A stretch of DNA of 64,000 nt from Mucilaginibacter sp. CSA2-8R (GCF_038806765.1 NZ_CP152389.1:1550001-1614000), one strand, 5' to 3'. Shown: positions 8,929-17,951, counted from the stretch's first letter. Made by a program: numbers and translations. The notes: a model not told the origin generated them from the letters alone.

Positions 8929-9444
8929 TTAACGTTCTTTCCTTCTGTAAAATAAAAAGCTTGTTATTAAAATCAAAAATAAGGTAAATAGTGAACTGGA
9001 TAAGAAACGTAATAAAGTATATTGTATTTCAGAAAACCGGAAAACTTCGAGGCTAAAAAGAAAAAAATGATGAATTAATATCAATATAGCCGAATAAGTA
9101 AAAAACCAGCGGAAACCCATATTGCCCAAAGTAGGCGCCGGCTCATTATCAAAACCATCGCGTTGTACGGTAATACTTACAAACAGCACTCTTACAAAGG
9201 CCAATATTACGCTGGCAGCAGCATGCAAACCCGGTGTATCATAAAACATATCAATGATGATACCCATCAAAAACGCCAATGTAAACAATAATAAATTAGG
9301 CGTTTCTAATGGGAGTAGCATAATAAACAGAATGTACAGATAGGGCATAGACAGGTTGTACAAGCTGATGTTTTTCAGCAAAAAAACCTGCAGCAACACC
9401 AGTACTACAAAGCGCACAAGATTATGAATGATTATTCTACTCAT
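8929..9444 (-). CDS. mreD: Rod shape-determining protein MreD
   Basis: 171-aa inner-membrane protein with about five hydrophobic segments. It is identified by size, hydrophobic profile and position between mreC and mrdA; primary-sequence conservation of MreD is low. It overlaps mreC by 8 bases and ends directly against the mrdA start codon, implying translational coupling. It acts in the elongasome linking MreB filaments to wall synthesis. Confidence 0.88.
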   Translation of the reverse strand: MSRIIIHNLVRFVVLVLLQVFLLKNISLYNLSMPYLYILFIMLLPLETPNLLLFTLAFLMGIIIDMFYDTPGLHAAASVILAFVRVLFVSITVQRDGFDNEPAPTLGNMGFRWFFTYSAILILIHHFFLFSLEVFRFSEIQYTLLRFLSSSLFTLFLILITSFLFYRRKER

Positions 9445-10270
9445 TGGGCTTTTGTGTTTCTAATGCAGTACGTTCCTGAGCCAATTTGTTATTAACTACG
9501 TAAACATACTCGAGCTTGGCAAAATCGACTGACAGGTTAACTTCCATATTAAGAAAAAAGCCGCCGCCTTTAGCGTGTAAATTCATTACCTTACCCAAAG
9601 GGATACCGGCCGGAAACAGGTCTGAATAGGTAGAGGTAACTACCCATTCTCCAACACGCGCTTTTACGTGGTTGGGTATGTCCATTAACACACCCATATG
9701 TGGGTTTAGCTCATTTCCCCACACCAGGCTGCCGATGTCTTTCGTGTCGCCCAGCATGGCGCTTACCTTAGTATCTTTATGTAAAAAGGATTGGATTATA
9801 GAAAAATGCTCTGATGTCAAAATGATTTTACCCACCACACCGGATCCGCAAATGACGCCCATGCCTTTCGCCACACCATCTTTACTGCCTTTTTGTATAG
9901 TGATATAGTTATTACGTTTTGTTATACTGTTGTTTACCACCCGTGCCTCAATGTAACTGTACTGCTGCTTGTAAGTTGTATCATTAACGGTATGCTTAGC
10001 CAGGGTATCGGCATAGTAGGCCGAGTTGAGCATGCCTCGTAAGCGGGCATTTTCTGAGGCCAGGCTGTCGTTAACATCTTTAAGCTTAACATAGCTGCTT
10101 ACTTCGCTTGCCCGGGCATATAAAGTACCGCTAACCTGGTTAGCCGTGTTAATAAAAGTAGCCCGCTGAAATGAGTTGTATTTAACGTAAATAATCAGCG
10201 AGGTAATTTCAAAAATCAGAAATAAAAAAAATGCGTTGTACTTGCTGATGAAAATCAAAAGGTTACGCAT
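9437..10270 (-). CDS. mreC: Rod shape-determining protein MreC
   Basis: 277 aa with one N-terminal membrane helix (about 8-28), a coiled-coil/linker stretch (about 60-85) and a periplasmic MreC beta domain (YIEARVVNNSITKRNNYITIQKGSKDGVAKGMGVICGSGVVGKI). It recruits and activates PBP2-RodA. It lies downstream of mreB with an 81-base gap that contains a perfect inverted repeat, and overlaps mreD. Confidence 0.94.
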   Translation of the reverse strand: MRNLLIFISKYNAFFLFLIFEITSLIIYVKYNSFQRATFINTANQVSGTLYARASEVSSYVKLKDVNDSLASENARLRGMLNSAYYADTLAKHTVNDTTYKQQYSYIEARVVNNSITKRNNYITIQKGSKDGVAKGMGVICGSGVVGKIILTSEHFSIIQSFLHKDTKVSAMLGDTKDIGSLVWGNELNPHMGVLMDIPNHVKARVGEWVVTSTYSDLFPAGIPLGKVMNLHAKGGGFFLNMEVNLSVDFAKLEYVYVVNNKLAQERTALETQKPNE

Positions 10271-10294
10271 GGAGATCTAAGGAGTAAATGGTTG

Positions 10295-10342
10295 AATGGT
10301 TGAATGAGTGAATTTTATTCAAAACTCACTCATTCAACCATT
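10295..10342. repeat. 17-bp inverted repeat between mreB and mreC
   Basis: AATGGTTGAATGAGTGA (10295-10311) and TCACTCATTCAACCATT (10326-10342) are perfect complements with a 14-nt AT-rich spacer. The left arm is preceded by a partial tandem copy (AATGGTTG at 10287-10294). There is no T-run, so a terminator within the operon is unlikely; a dispersed palindrome or an mRNA processing/stability hairpin fits better. Confidence 0.7.
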
Positions 10343-10351
10343 CGTCACTGG

Positions 10352-11374
10352 TTATTGCATCAAGAACTTATAATTGCCTATGTTTTTTAAGGCGGTACCG
10401 GTGCCGCGTACTACCGCGCGCAACGGATCTTCGGCTACGTGAACCGGTAATTTAGTTTTAGCAGCTACACGTTTGTCCAAACCACGCAGTAATGCGCCAC
10501 CACCCGTAAGGTAAATACCTGTCTGATAAATATCGGCTGATAACTCCGGTGGGGTAATTTCCAGCGCTTTCAGGATAGCTTCCTCAATTTTAGAGATAGA
10601 TTTATCCAGGCAGTGTGCAATTTCGGTGTAAGAAACAGTTATTTGCTTAGGCACACCCGTCATTAAATCACGCCCTTGAACAGCAAAATCACCCGGAGGA
10701 TCGGCCAGTTCAGGTAAAGCGGCACCAACTTCAATTTTGATTTTCTCCGCAGTACGGTCGCCAATCATGATGTTGTGCTGGCGGCGGATGTACTGAACAA
10801 TATCAGAGTCAAAGTTATCGCCTGCTACCCGGATAGACTGATCGCACACAATACCTGAGAGGGCAATAACCGCAATCTCGGTAGTACCACCACCAATATC
10901 GATTATCATGTTACCCATAGGCTCCTCAACGTCGATACCAATACCAACCGCTGCAGCCATAGGCTCATGTATGAGGTAAACCTCTTTAGCACCGGCAATT
11001 TCGGCCGACTGGTGTACCGCGCGCTTTTCTACCTCGGTAATGCCCGATGGTATACAGATTACCATACGCAAAGAAGGGAAGAACCATCCTTTGCCTTTGT
11101 TAATCATTTTTATCATGCCGCGTATCATGTGCTCGGCAGCATCAAAATCGGCTATTACGCCGTCTTTAAGCGGGCGTACAGTTCGTATATTATCATGGGT
11201 TTTACCCTCCATTTGCATAGCCTGTTTACCAATAGCAATTACTTTATTGGTTTTGCGGTCAAATGCTACAATAGAGGGTTCATCAACCACCACTTTGTCG
11301 TTATGTATTATCAGGGTATTTGCAGTTCCTAAATCAATAGCAACTTCTTGTGTGAAAAAATTAAATAAACCCAT
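10352..11374 (-). CDS. mreB: Actin-like rod shape-determining protein MreB
   Basis: 340-aa bacterial actin that organises side-wall peptidoglycan synthesis. Nucleotide-binding motifs are visible: DLGTANTLI near residues 16-24, IDIGGGTTEIAVIAL, and the adenosine motif TGGGALLRGLD near the C-terminus. First gene of the mre/rod operon. A near-consensus -7 box (TAATCTTTG, one base longer than TAnnTTTG) lies on the minus strand at about 11398-11406, roughly 25 bases before the start. Confidence 0.97.
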   Translation of the reverse strand: MGLFNFFTQEVAIDLGTANTLIIHNDKVVVDEPSIVAFDRKTNKVIAIGKQAMQMEGKTHDNIRTVRPLKDGVIADFDAAEHMIRGMIKMINKGKGWFFPSLRMVICIPSGITEVEKRAVHQSAEIAGAKEVYLIHEPMAAAVGIGIDVEEPMGNMIIDIGGGTTEIAVIALSGIVCDQSIRVAGDNFDSDIVQYIRRQHNIMIGDRTAEKIKIEVGAALPELADPPGDFAVQGRDLMTGVPKQITVSYTEIAHCLDKSISKIEEAILKALEITPPELSADIYQTGIYLTGGGALLRGLDKRVAAKTKLPVHVAEDPLRAVVRGTGTALKNIGNYKFLMQ

Positions 11375-11490
11375 TTAGTGTTGTGTCAAATAATCTGCAA
11401 AGATTAAAAAAATCTACGTAAGTTATTAATAACCGTTTTTATTTCAAAACAGTTGCCGGGTTATGCAAAATACTTTACAGCAACCCTGTT

Positions 11491-13032
11491 TTAATGTTTA
11501 AAGTGCCTTACTCCAGTGGTTACCATGCTAATACCTTTTTGGTTAGCCATGTTAACAGAGTCTTGGTCTTTAATAGAACCGCCGGGCTGTAACACGGCAG
11601 TGATGCCTGCATCGGCAGCAATTTCGACGCAATCCGGAAACGGAAAAAATGCATCTGAAGCCATTACAGCACCTTGTAAGTCAAAGCCAAAAGTACGGGC
11701 TTTCTCAATAGCCTGGCGTAAAGCGTCAACCCTTGATGTTTGCCCAACACCACTGGCCAGTAACTGGTTGTTTTTAGCCAGTACTACGGTGTTTGATTTG
11801 GTGTGTTTTACTACTTTATTAGCAAAAAATAAATCTTTTAGTTCTTGTGCTGTTGGCTGTTGCCCGGTAACGGTAGTCATTTGCTCAGGGCCTTCAATCA
11901 CCAAATCTTTATCCTGCTCAATTACACCGTTTAGTAAGGTTTTAAACTGTTTTACACCCAACTCCACCGTTTGGCGAATGAGTATTATACGGTTCTTTTT
12001 CCCTTTTAGTATTTGCAGGGCCTCATCAGTGTAAGCTGGTGCTATCAATACCTCGAAGAATATCGTGCTAATCTCAGATGCAGTTTCGGCGTTAATTTCG
12101 TCGTTAGCAATAATAACGCCACCAAAAGCCGATACCGGATCACAGGCCAGGGCATCAATCCATGCTTCTTTAATAAAAGAACGTGTAGCAATGCCGCAAG
12201 CGTTAGTATGTTTTAAAATAGCGATAGTAGGATCAGTAAATTCGTCAATCAATGCCACGGCGGCATCTACATCCACCAGGTTATTGTATGATAATTCTTT
12301 GCCATGCAATTTGGTAAACATGGCCTCCAGGTTACCATAAAAAGTGCCTTGCTGATGCGGATTTTCGCCGTAGCGCAATGTTTGGCTGGTTTGTATGCTT
12401 TGCTTAAATACAGGCAGCGGCGGATTAGCCTCACCTTGATCTAAATTAAAATACTGGAATATAGAGGTATCGTAATGCGAAGTGATGTTGAACGCCTTTT
12501 GTGCAAACTGACGGCGTTGGTCTAATGTGGTTGTACCGTCCTGCGTTTTAAGAATTTCGTCCAATTGCTGGTAGTCATTTTTAGAAGCCACGATAACCAC
12601 ATCCTTGAAGTTTTTGGCTGCAGCGCGGATTAATGAAATACCGCCAATGTCAATTTTCTCAATCACATCATCGTGTGCTGCACCCGAACGTACGGTTTCT
12701 TCAAACGGATACAGGTCAACAATAACTAAATCAATTTCGGGTATCTCGTATTGAACCAGTTGCTTCTCGTCCGATTCAAAATTGCGGCGGGCCAGTATGC
12801 CACCAAATACTTTAGGATGAAGGGTTTTTACACGTCCGCCCAAGATAGATGGATAGGAGGTTAAATCTTCAACGGCAATAACATCAGCACCCAGGCTGCG
12901 TATAAATGTTTCGGTTCCGCCGGTTGAATATATTTTCACGCCCAAACGATTTAATTCCTGAATTACCGGTTCTAAATGATCCTTGTAGTAAACTGAAATT
13001 AAAGCGTTTTTAATTTGAATAGACTGGCTCAT
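11491..13032 (-). CDS. purH: Bifunctional AICAR transformylase/IMP cyclohydrolase
   Basis: 513-aa enzyme for the last two steps of IMP synthesis. The N-terminal MGS-like cyclohydrolase domain (about 1-190) contains STGGT at 36-40 and SILGGRVKTLHPKV. The C-terminal transformylase domain (about 200-513) has RYGENPHQ, ILKHTNACGIA and VKHTKSNTVVL. It is transcribed alone from a TACCTTTG -7 box on the minus strand; purN lies upstream on the same strand, separated by 205 bases with an AT-rich palindromic cluster. Confidence 0.97.
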   Translation of the reverse strand: MSQSIQIKNALISVYYKDHLEPVIQELNRLGVKIYSTGGTETFIRSLGADVIAVEDLTSYPSILGGRVKTLHPKVFGGILARRNFESDEKQLVQYEIPEIDLVIVDLYPFEETVRSGAAHDDVIEKIDIGGISLIRAAAKNFKDVVIVASKNDYQQLDEILKTQDGTTTLDQRRQFAQKAFNITSHYDTSIFQYFNLDQGEANPPLPVFKQSIQTSQTLRYGENPHQQGTFYGNLEAMFTKLHGKELSYNNLVDVDAAVALIDEFTDPTIAILKHTNACGIATRSFIKEAWIDALACDPVSAFGGVIIANDEINAETASEISTIFFEVLIAPAYTDEALQILKGKKNRIILIRQTVELGVKQFKTLLNGVIEQDKDLVIEGPEQMTTVTGQQPTAQELKDLFFANKVVKHTKSNTVVLAKNNQLLASGVGQTSRVDALRQAIEKARTFGFDLQGAVMASDAFFPFPDCVEIAADAGITAVLQPGGSIKDQDSVNMANQKGISMVTTGVRHFKH

Positions 13033-13055
13033 GCAATAGTGGTTATTTTGAGCCG

Positions 13056-13063
13056 CAAAGGTA
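13056..13063 (-). promoter_or_regulatory. purH: purH -7 promoter box
   Basis: On the minus strand this reads TACCTTTG, an exact TAnnTTTG match, 24 bases upstream of the purH ATG. Confidence 0.55.
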
Positions 13064-13155
13064 GTGATTTTTGATGAGTTGTTAAGCAGTAATACCGCAG
13101 GCTTTATGGATGATAAATTTTTATTGCAAAAGCGAAATTACCAAGATGTTACTGA

Positions 13156-13208
13156 TATATATGTAAATACATATATGCATAATGATAGAAATATGCATAT
13201 ATGTATTT
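13156..13208. repeat. Three-armed AT-rich palindromic cluster between purN and purH
   Basis: AAATACATATATGCATA (13165-13181) and TATGCATATATGTATTT (13192-13208) form a perfect 17-bp inverted repeat with a 10-nt spacer. A third arm, ATATATGTA, lies just upstream and is itself a partner of TACATATAT in the left arm. The shared core is TACATATAT. It lies 90-150 bases upstream of the purH promoter; the AT-only stem makes an intrinsic terminator unlikely. Confidence 0.65.
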
Positions 13209-13237
13209 TGATTTTTAGCAGGTAGCTGACCAAATGT

Positions 13238-13831
13238 TTATTTGCTTTCAGGAGCGCTTTTCATCTTAGCTGCAAGTGCTTCTATTACTTTCGGAAAGTG
13301 CTGATGCTCTAACTGCTGGCCTTTGAGTTTGACAGCATTTAGATCGTCGCTGGGCTCAATCCTAAATTTTGCTTGGTGTATCATCTCACCTTCATCAAAA
13401 TGCTCATTTACAAAATGAATAGTGATGCCCGATTCGGTTTCTCCGTTCTTTAAAACTGCCTGGTGCACGTGGTCGCCATACATGCCTTTGCCGCCATATT
13501 TGGGTAACAGGGCCGGGTGAATATTAATAATTTGATTAGGGAAAGCTTTAAGTAATGATACCGGTACTAGCCATAAAAAGCCGGCCAGTACAATTAAATC
13601 TACTTCCATCTTTTTCAAAAGTTTAACCACGTCATCAGTTTGATAAAACTCCTGGCGCGAAAAAACATGAGTCGGAATTTCAAAATTGTCGGCGCGTTGC
13701 AATACGTAAGCCTGCGGATTATTAGTAAGCACCAGAACAACCTCGCTATCAGCATGGTTTTTAAAATGCTCCATTATTTTCTGGGCGTTAGATCCCGATC
13801 CTGAGGCTAAAATGGCTATCCTGGTTTTCAA
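13238..13831 (-). CDS. purN: Phosphoribosylglycinamide formyltransferase
   Basis: 197-aa formyl-tetrahydrofolate-dependent GAR transformylase of purine synthesis. Catalytic residues N103 and H105 (NIHPALLPKYGGKG) and D146 (DEGEMI) correspond to N106, H108 and D144 of the Escherichia coli enzyme; the phosphate loop is ASGSGSN at 9-15. The start codon is TTG: there is no in-frame ATG between the upstream stop and the conserved KTRIAILASG strand. A TATATTTA -7-like box lies at 13852-13859 on the minus strand. Confidence 0.95.
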   Translation of the reverse strand: MKTRIAILASGSGSNAQKIMEHFKNHADSEVVLVLTNNPQAYVLQRADNFEIPTHVFSRQEFYQTDDVVKLLKKMEVDLIVLAGFLWLVPVSLLKAFPNQIINIHPALLPKYGGKGMYGDHVHQAVLKNGETESGITIHFVNEHFDEGEMIHQAKFRIEPSDDLNAVKLKGQQLEHQHFPKVIEALAAKMKSAPESK

Positions 13832-13883
13832 AGCGGAACTTAATTTTGGTGTAAATATAATATTTTAAGTAAGTGGTAAATAC

Positions 13884-14393
13884 TTAGTGTATAAAACCAT
13901 AGCGGGTAATCCGGCGTCTGAGCACTATTCTGGGAGACTTGCGTAGCGTATCTGTTTTTACATCTTGGAAAACCAAAGAGTTGCGGCCCAAATTAATCAC
14001 CTGCACTTGGGCAAACGGGGTTGATACACCGGCTTTAGTAGTATCCTTGCATTTCATGGTCGACGACAGCGTTATAATATCACCAGCGTTTATCGTCCAG
14101 GGACCTTGTGTTACCTGGTCTAAACAATTGAAATAATTGTAGGTACAAGTGCCTCCGGCATCAAACATAAAAGATTGTGTATGCTGACAGGCAACGTTTA
14201 AGGTATCAAACCTTATGGAGGTATCGTTATGCAGTGTTTCTACCCGTAACGAAGCCAATTTCCAAAGCCCGTTGTCGGTTAAAAATGAATTTAGTGTAGA
14301 CTGATTTTCCTTTTTACACGAACTGATGGCCCAGCCGGCAAACATCAAGGCAACAACTATAACGATAGGGAGCTTTTTGGTAAAAGTATGCAC
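13884..14393 (-). CDS. Putative lipoprotein with lipocalin-like domain
   Basis: 169 aa from a GTG at 14393; a TTG at 14408 is the only alternative upstream. A signal sequence ends in the lipobox AISSC, followed by KKENQ, then a beta-rich domain of about 130 residues (GLWKLASLRVETLHND...GTCTYNYFNC...GPWTINAGDIITL) resembling the lipocalin-like lipoproteins common in Bacteroidota. A TATTTTTG -7 box (14398-14405, minus strand) ends 4 nt before the GTG, so the mRNA may be leaderless. No specific function can be assigned. Confidence 0.7.
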   Translation of the reverse strand: MHTFTKKLPIVIVVALMFAGWAISSCKKENQSTLNSFLTDNGLWKLASLRVETLHNDTSIRFDTLNVACQHTQSFMFDAGGTCTYNYFNCLDQVTQGPWTINAGDIITLSSTMKCKDTTKAGVSTPFAQVQVINLGRNSLVFQDVKTDTLRKSPRIVLRRRITRYGFIH

Positions 14394-14397
14394 GTCA

Positions 14398-14405
14398 CAA
14401 AAATA
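14398..14405 (-). promoter_or_regulatory. -7 promoter box overlapping a terminator tail, lipoprotein gene
   Basis: On the minus strand this reads TATTTTTG (TAnnTTTG). It sits in the T-rich tail of the upstream gene's terminator and directly before the GTG start. Confidence 0.5.
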
Positions 14406-14407
14406 CA

Positions 14408-14438
14408 AAATCCCGCAAACTACTTGTCTGCGGGATTT
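14408..14438 (-). terminator. Terminator of the FAD-Rieske oxidoreductase gene
   Basis: AAATCCCGCA (14408-14417) pairs with TGCGGGATTT (14429-14438) over 10 bp with an 11-nt loop; on the minus strand the T-rich tail runs into the next gene's promoter. Confidence 0.75.
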
Positions 14439-14462
14439 ATTAATAACGGAGCTGTAAGCAAA

Positions 14463-16046
14463 CTATTGTCCGGGTACCTTAACGGCTTCAAGGTTAGCAT
14501 TTGCTGGTCCGTTCATCAGTTCGCCTTTGCAGGTAAATCGCGACCCATGGCAAGGGCAGTCAAATGATTTTTCGTCGTTGTTCCATTGCACCACGCAACC
14601 CATGTGCGGGCATACCGCACTGTAAGCGCTAAAAGTGCCGGCTTCATCACGATAAACAGCAACTTTTTTAAGCTTACCCACAATGGCAGCCTCGCCCGGT
14701 TTAACACTTTGTAATGATTCAACGTCCGACGGTAGAAGGTAGTCGACAAATTGAGTGAGGGTGGTATATTGTTCCTGGAGATAAGTTTTAGCGGTATGCA
14801 GGGTAACGGTTATCCGTCCCGGATCATACAATTTGGCCCACCGATTTTCTTTCCCGGTTATTAAATCAGTAATGAGTATGCCTGCCAACGTGCCATGCGT
14901 CATGCCATTGCCCGAGTCGCCGGTTACAATGTAAATATTTTCATCACCAGGATTTTTACCTATAAACCCCAGATCATCTACCGGTTCCATCACTTGGCCC
15001 GACCATCGGTAAACAATTTCTTCTGCCTGCGGAAAGCGTTCGCGTAGCCAAGTTTCCAGGCGCTTGTAGCGCTCTTCTTCGGGCTCGTCTTCCTTATTGG
15101 CTTGTGCGGTTTTATGATCTGCTCCGCCATGAATCAGTAGATCATATTGGTCATCATAAGGTTGGGTGCGTACGTAATTGTACGGCATGCTTGGCCACAC
15201 CGAATTTTGATCGCCGGTGTCCCACCACAAGGCAGGTTCAATTTTATCTTTAGGGACTTTAGCTACAATTACGTACGACCGGTAAGGCGATTGCTTGGTA
15301 TGCATGGTGGCCCAATCGTTAAATGGTGTATTGGTGGCCACTACAATTTGTTCAGCCTCAACCTTAAAGCCGTTTGCCTCTACTACACCTTCTTTTACTT
15401 TGTCGGCATGTGTTTTTGTATAGATTCTGCCACCCAAACGTGTAAAAGCTTCTGCTAAACCATTTAAATATTTTAATGGATGAAACTGGGCTTGTTGTGG
15501 GAATTTTAAGCTGGGTCCACTCTCGGTCGGGATACCCGAAACGCTATAAATCATGTCTGTAGCAATGCCCGCTTTATGAGTTGCCGTTAACTCGTCGTCT
15601 AATGATTTTTTTTTGTCAGAGGGGTGCAGGAACAGGTAACCATCAACACGTTTAAAATCACAGTCAATGTTTTCTTCGCGGCAAATTTGCTCAATCAGGT
15701 TAATGGCTGCGGTATGGCTTTCAGCGGCATAGCGAGCACCTTCTTCGCCAAACAAGCTTTCAATTTCGCTGTAGCGGTCGTCGAGCGCGTTGGCAATGTG
15801 AGCGGTGGTGCGCCCCGTTTCGCCGCTGCCAATCAGCCCATCTTCTAAAACCACTACTTGCTTGCCTGCTTTAGCCAGGCAATAGGCTACCGTCAAACCG
15901 GCTATACCTGCACCTATAACGGCTACTTGTGTTTTTAACGGGCTGGTAAGTTTAAAAAATTCAAGCGGCTTAACGGTGTCCGTCCAGCAAGAGATGTGCG
16001 TACCTGAGGTTACCTTACCGGGTGTATTAAGTTGTTGCTGTTCCAT
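14463..16046 (-). CDS. FAD-dependent oxidoreductase with C-terminal Rieske 2Fe-2S domain
   Basis: 527 aa. The N-terminal DAO-type FAD domain has the dinucleotide motif VIGAGIAGLTVAYCLAKAGKQVVVLE near residues 42-67 and GSGETGRTTAHI. The C-terminal Rieske domain (about 430-527) carries the cluster ligands C479-x-H481 and C497-x-x-H500. This architecture is found in many bacteria; the substrate is unknown, with an amine/amino-acid or glycine-oxidase-like reaction plausible for the DAO fold. No signal peptide, so cytosolic. Single gene bounded by a terminator. Confidence 0.88.
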   Translation of the reverse strand: MEQQQLNTPGKVTSGTHISCWTDTVKPLEFFKLTSPLKTQVAVIGAGIAGLTVAYCLAKAGKQVVVLEDGLIGSGETGRTTAHIANALDDRYSEIESLFGEEGARYAAESHTAAINLIEQICREENIDCDFKRVDGYLFLHPSDKKKSLDDELTATHKAGIATDMIYSVSGIPTESGPSLKFPQQAQFHPLKYLNGLAEAFTRLGGRIYTKTHADKVKEGVVEANGFKVEAEQIVVATNTPFNDWATMHTKQSPYRSYVIVAKVPKDKIEPALWWDTGDQNSVWPSMPYNYVRTQPYDDQYDLLIHGGADHKTAQANKEDEPEEERYKRLETWLRERFPQAEEIVYRWSGQVMEPVDDLGFIGKNPGDENIYIVTGDSGNGMTHGTLAGILITDLITGKENRWAKLYDPGRITVTLHTAKTYLQEQYTTLTQFVDYLLPSDVESLQSVKPGEAAIVGKLKKVAVYRDEAGTFSAYSAVCPHMGCVVQWNNDEKSFDCPCHGSRFTCKGELMNGPANANLEAVKVPGQ

Positions 16047-16143
16047 AAAAGGCTCTAATAATTTCTTATTAAGAAACCTTTGAACATTGTGTATAGTTTT
16101 AAGAAAAATTTGTTGTTTTAATCTATTAAGCGGTTAGTCTTTG

Positions 16144-16722
16144 TTAAAGGCCGCTATTGCTCCTGAACAATTTAATAGCAATAGCCAGTAAAATAACGCC
16201 AAACGCTTTGCGCAACACACCTAAACCCGTTTTACCCAGCATCCGCTCTAAAAGGCTCACATTTTTGAGTACTACGTAAACGATAATAGTATTGAGCGTA
16301 ATACCGATGATGATATTGGTGGTAGCATATTGTGATTTGAGAGAAAGCAAGGTAGTCATGGTGCCTGCACCAGCAATGAGGGGGAAGGCCAGGGGAACGA
16401 TGGAGACAGTAGCCGGAACATGTTCGTCCTCTTTAAAAAACGAGATGCCTAATATCATCTCCATGGCAATAATAAAAATTACCAAAGAGCCGGCAATAGC
16501 AAATGACGCGATATCGAGGCCAATGATTTTAAGCAATTCTTCGCCCACAAACAGAAAAGCAATCATGAGGGCCAGCACCGTAAGGGAAGCTTTTTCCGAC
16601 TCGATATGTCCGGCACGTTGCCGCAAACTGATAATGATAGGTATGGTGCCTATTATATCGATGATGGCAAATAATATCATAGTTACTGATAAAACTTGCC
16701 TTGGATCAAAAGTATTAAACAT
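16144..16722 (-). CDS. MarC-family (UPF0056) integral membrane protein
   Basis: 192 aa with about six transmembrane helices; the pattern ILFAIIDIIGTIPIIISLRQR at the start and FPLIAGAGTMTTLLSL in the middle is typical of MarC/YhgN proteins. Function unknown; MarC itself was wrongly linked to antibiotic resistance. It lies 3 bases after the MFS gene and is probably co-transcribed with it. Confidence 0.9.
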   Translation of the reverse strand: MFNTFDPRQVLSVTMILFAIIDIIGTIPIIISLRQRAGHIESEKASLTVLALMIAFLFVGEELLKIIGLDIASFAIAGSLVIFIIAMEMILGISFFKEDEHVPATVSIVPLAFPLIAGAGTMTTLLSLKSQYATTNIIIGITLNTIIVYVVLKNVSLLERMLGKTGLGVLRKAFGVILLAIAIKLFRSNSGL

Positions 16723-16725
16723 AGC

Positions 16726-17907
16726 TTAGGTAGATTGCTTTTCTTTAGCTTTTAAGCGAAAGGTAAGCAAAAAGCCAAGCAAAATAAAAAATGCCGACAA
16801 AAAGAAAACAGCGTGTATAGACACAGCCGTAATTAAACCGGCCGCTATAGGCCCGAGTGTTTGCCCCAAAGACGCGTAAGACTGATTAACACCCAAAATT
16901 TCTCCCTGGGTATGTTCGTCGCTGCGGTCGGCAATAATAGCGTTGAGCATAGGGTTACGTAGTCCGTTAAAGAGACCATACACAAATAATCCTGCCGCAA
17001 AAGGGAACAAGGCTTGCGTAAAGCCGGTAAAAATCATGGCAGCCAGGCATACCACTGTAGATATTAATAGTATCATGGCTCTCGAAGCGATAAGCTTGGT
17101 GATGAGCGGCACCGCCAGTTGCATCAAAATGCCTGTAATACCAAAGCCTGCATATAGTAAACCAATTTGGGTAGGGGCAATTTTTAACTGGTCTACCGAA
17201 AATGTTTGAAAACCAATGATCATCACAAACTGCGCCATGGTTAATAAAAAGCCCGTAAATACGGCGGTACCCACCACCGGAATTTTTAAGGCTGTTATTA
17301 GTGATACAAAGTTAAAGTGATGTTGATTTTCAAGTTTTTCCTTTTCTCTGTCGGTTTTCGGCTTGGTTTCTTTGAGTACAAAAGTGGCCAGTATAGTGCC
17401 GATCAATGCAACACCTGCTGCAAAAAAGAAGGGTACCTGGAGTCCCAGTTTGCTTAAAAGCCCACCTAAGGCCGGGCCTAAAACAAAACCAAAACCAAAC
17501 GCCGAGCTGAGTATACCAAACTTCTTGGCCCTGTCTTCTGATGATGACGTGTCGGATATCATGGCCTGCGCTACCGAAATATTACCGCCTGTAACACCGT
17601 CTAATATGCGGGCAGCAAACAGCATGAGTAAATTTTGAGCCAGACCAAAAACTAAAAACGATAGGCAGGTGCCAGCCAGACTAATTGCCAATAAGGGCTT
17701 GCGGCCCCATTTGTCTGATAGTGAACCTAAAAGTGGTGTAGCAAAAAATTGAGCTATCGAAAACGAAGCGGTGAGTATACCCACCGTTTGTTCGGTAAGG
17801 CCAAACTTTTTGCCGTAATCATAAAGTAAAGGTACAATGATGCCAAACCCCATGGAGTTAATCACACATATCAACACCAATATCCATAAATTACGGTCGG
17901 ACTTCAT
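16726..17907 (-). CDS. MFS transporter, DHA1/TetA-like
   Basis: 393-aa 12-helix drug:H+ antiporter-type permease. Motif A, GSLSDKWGRKP, follows helix 2 and the helix-5 region has GFGFVLGPALGG (motif C-like). The ATG at 17907 is chosen over the TTG one codon upstream. It is closest in general pattern to the TetA/multidrug efflux branch, but substrate cannot be inferred and it should not be read as tetracycline resistance. Forms a two-gene unit with marC. Confidence 0.85.
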   Translation of the reverse strand: MKSDRNLWILVLICVINSMGFGIIVPLLYDYGKKFGLTEQTVGILTASFSIAQFFATPLLGSLSDKWGRKPLLAISLAGTCLSFLVFGLAQNLLMLFAARILDGVTGGNISVAQAMISDTSSSEDRAKKFGILSSAFGFGFVLGPALGGLLSKLGLQVPFFFAAGVALIGTILATFVLKETKPKTDREKEKLENQHHFNFVSLITALKIPVVGTAVFTGFLLTMAQFVMIIGFQTFSVDQLKIAPTQIGLLYAGFGITGILMQLAVPLITKLIASRAMILLISTVVCLAAMIFTGFTQALFPFAAGLFVYGLFNGLRNPMLNAIIADRSDEHTQGEILGVNQSYASLGQTLGPIAAGLITAVSIHAVFFLSAFFILLGFLLTFRLKAKEKQST

Positions 17908-17951
17908 CAAACAGCTGTTAAAGCAATACGGATAACAAAAGGAATGAAAAG

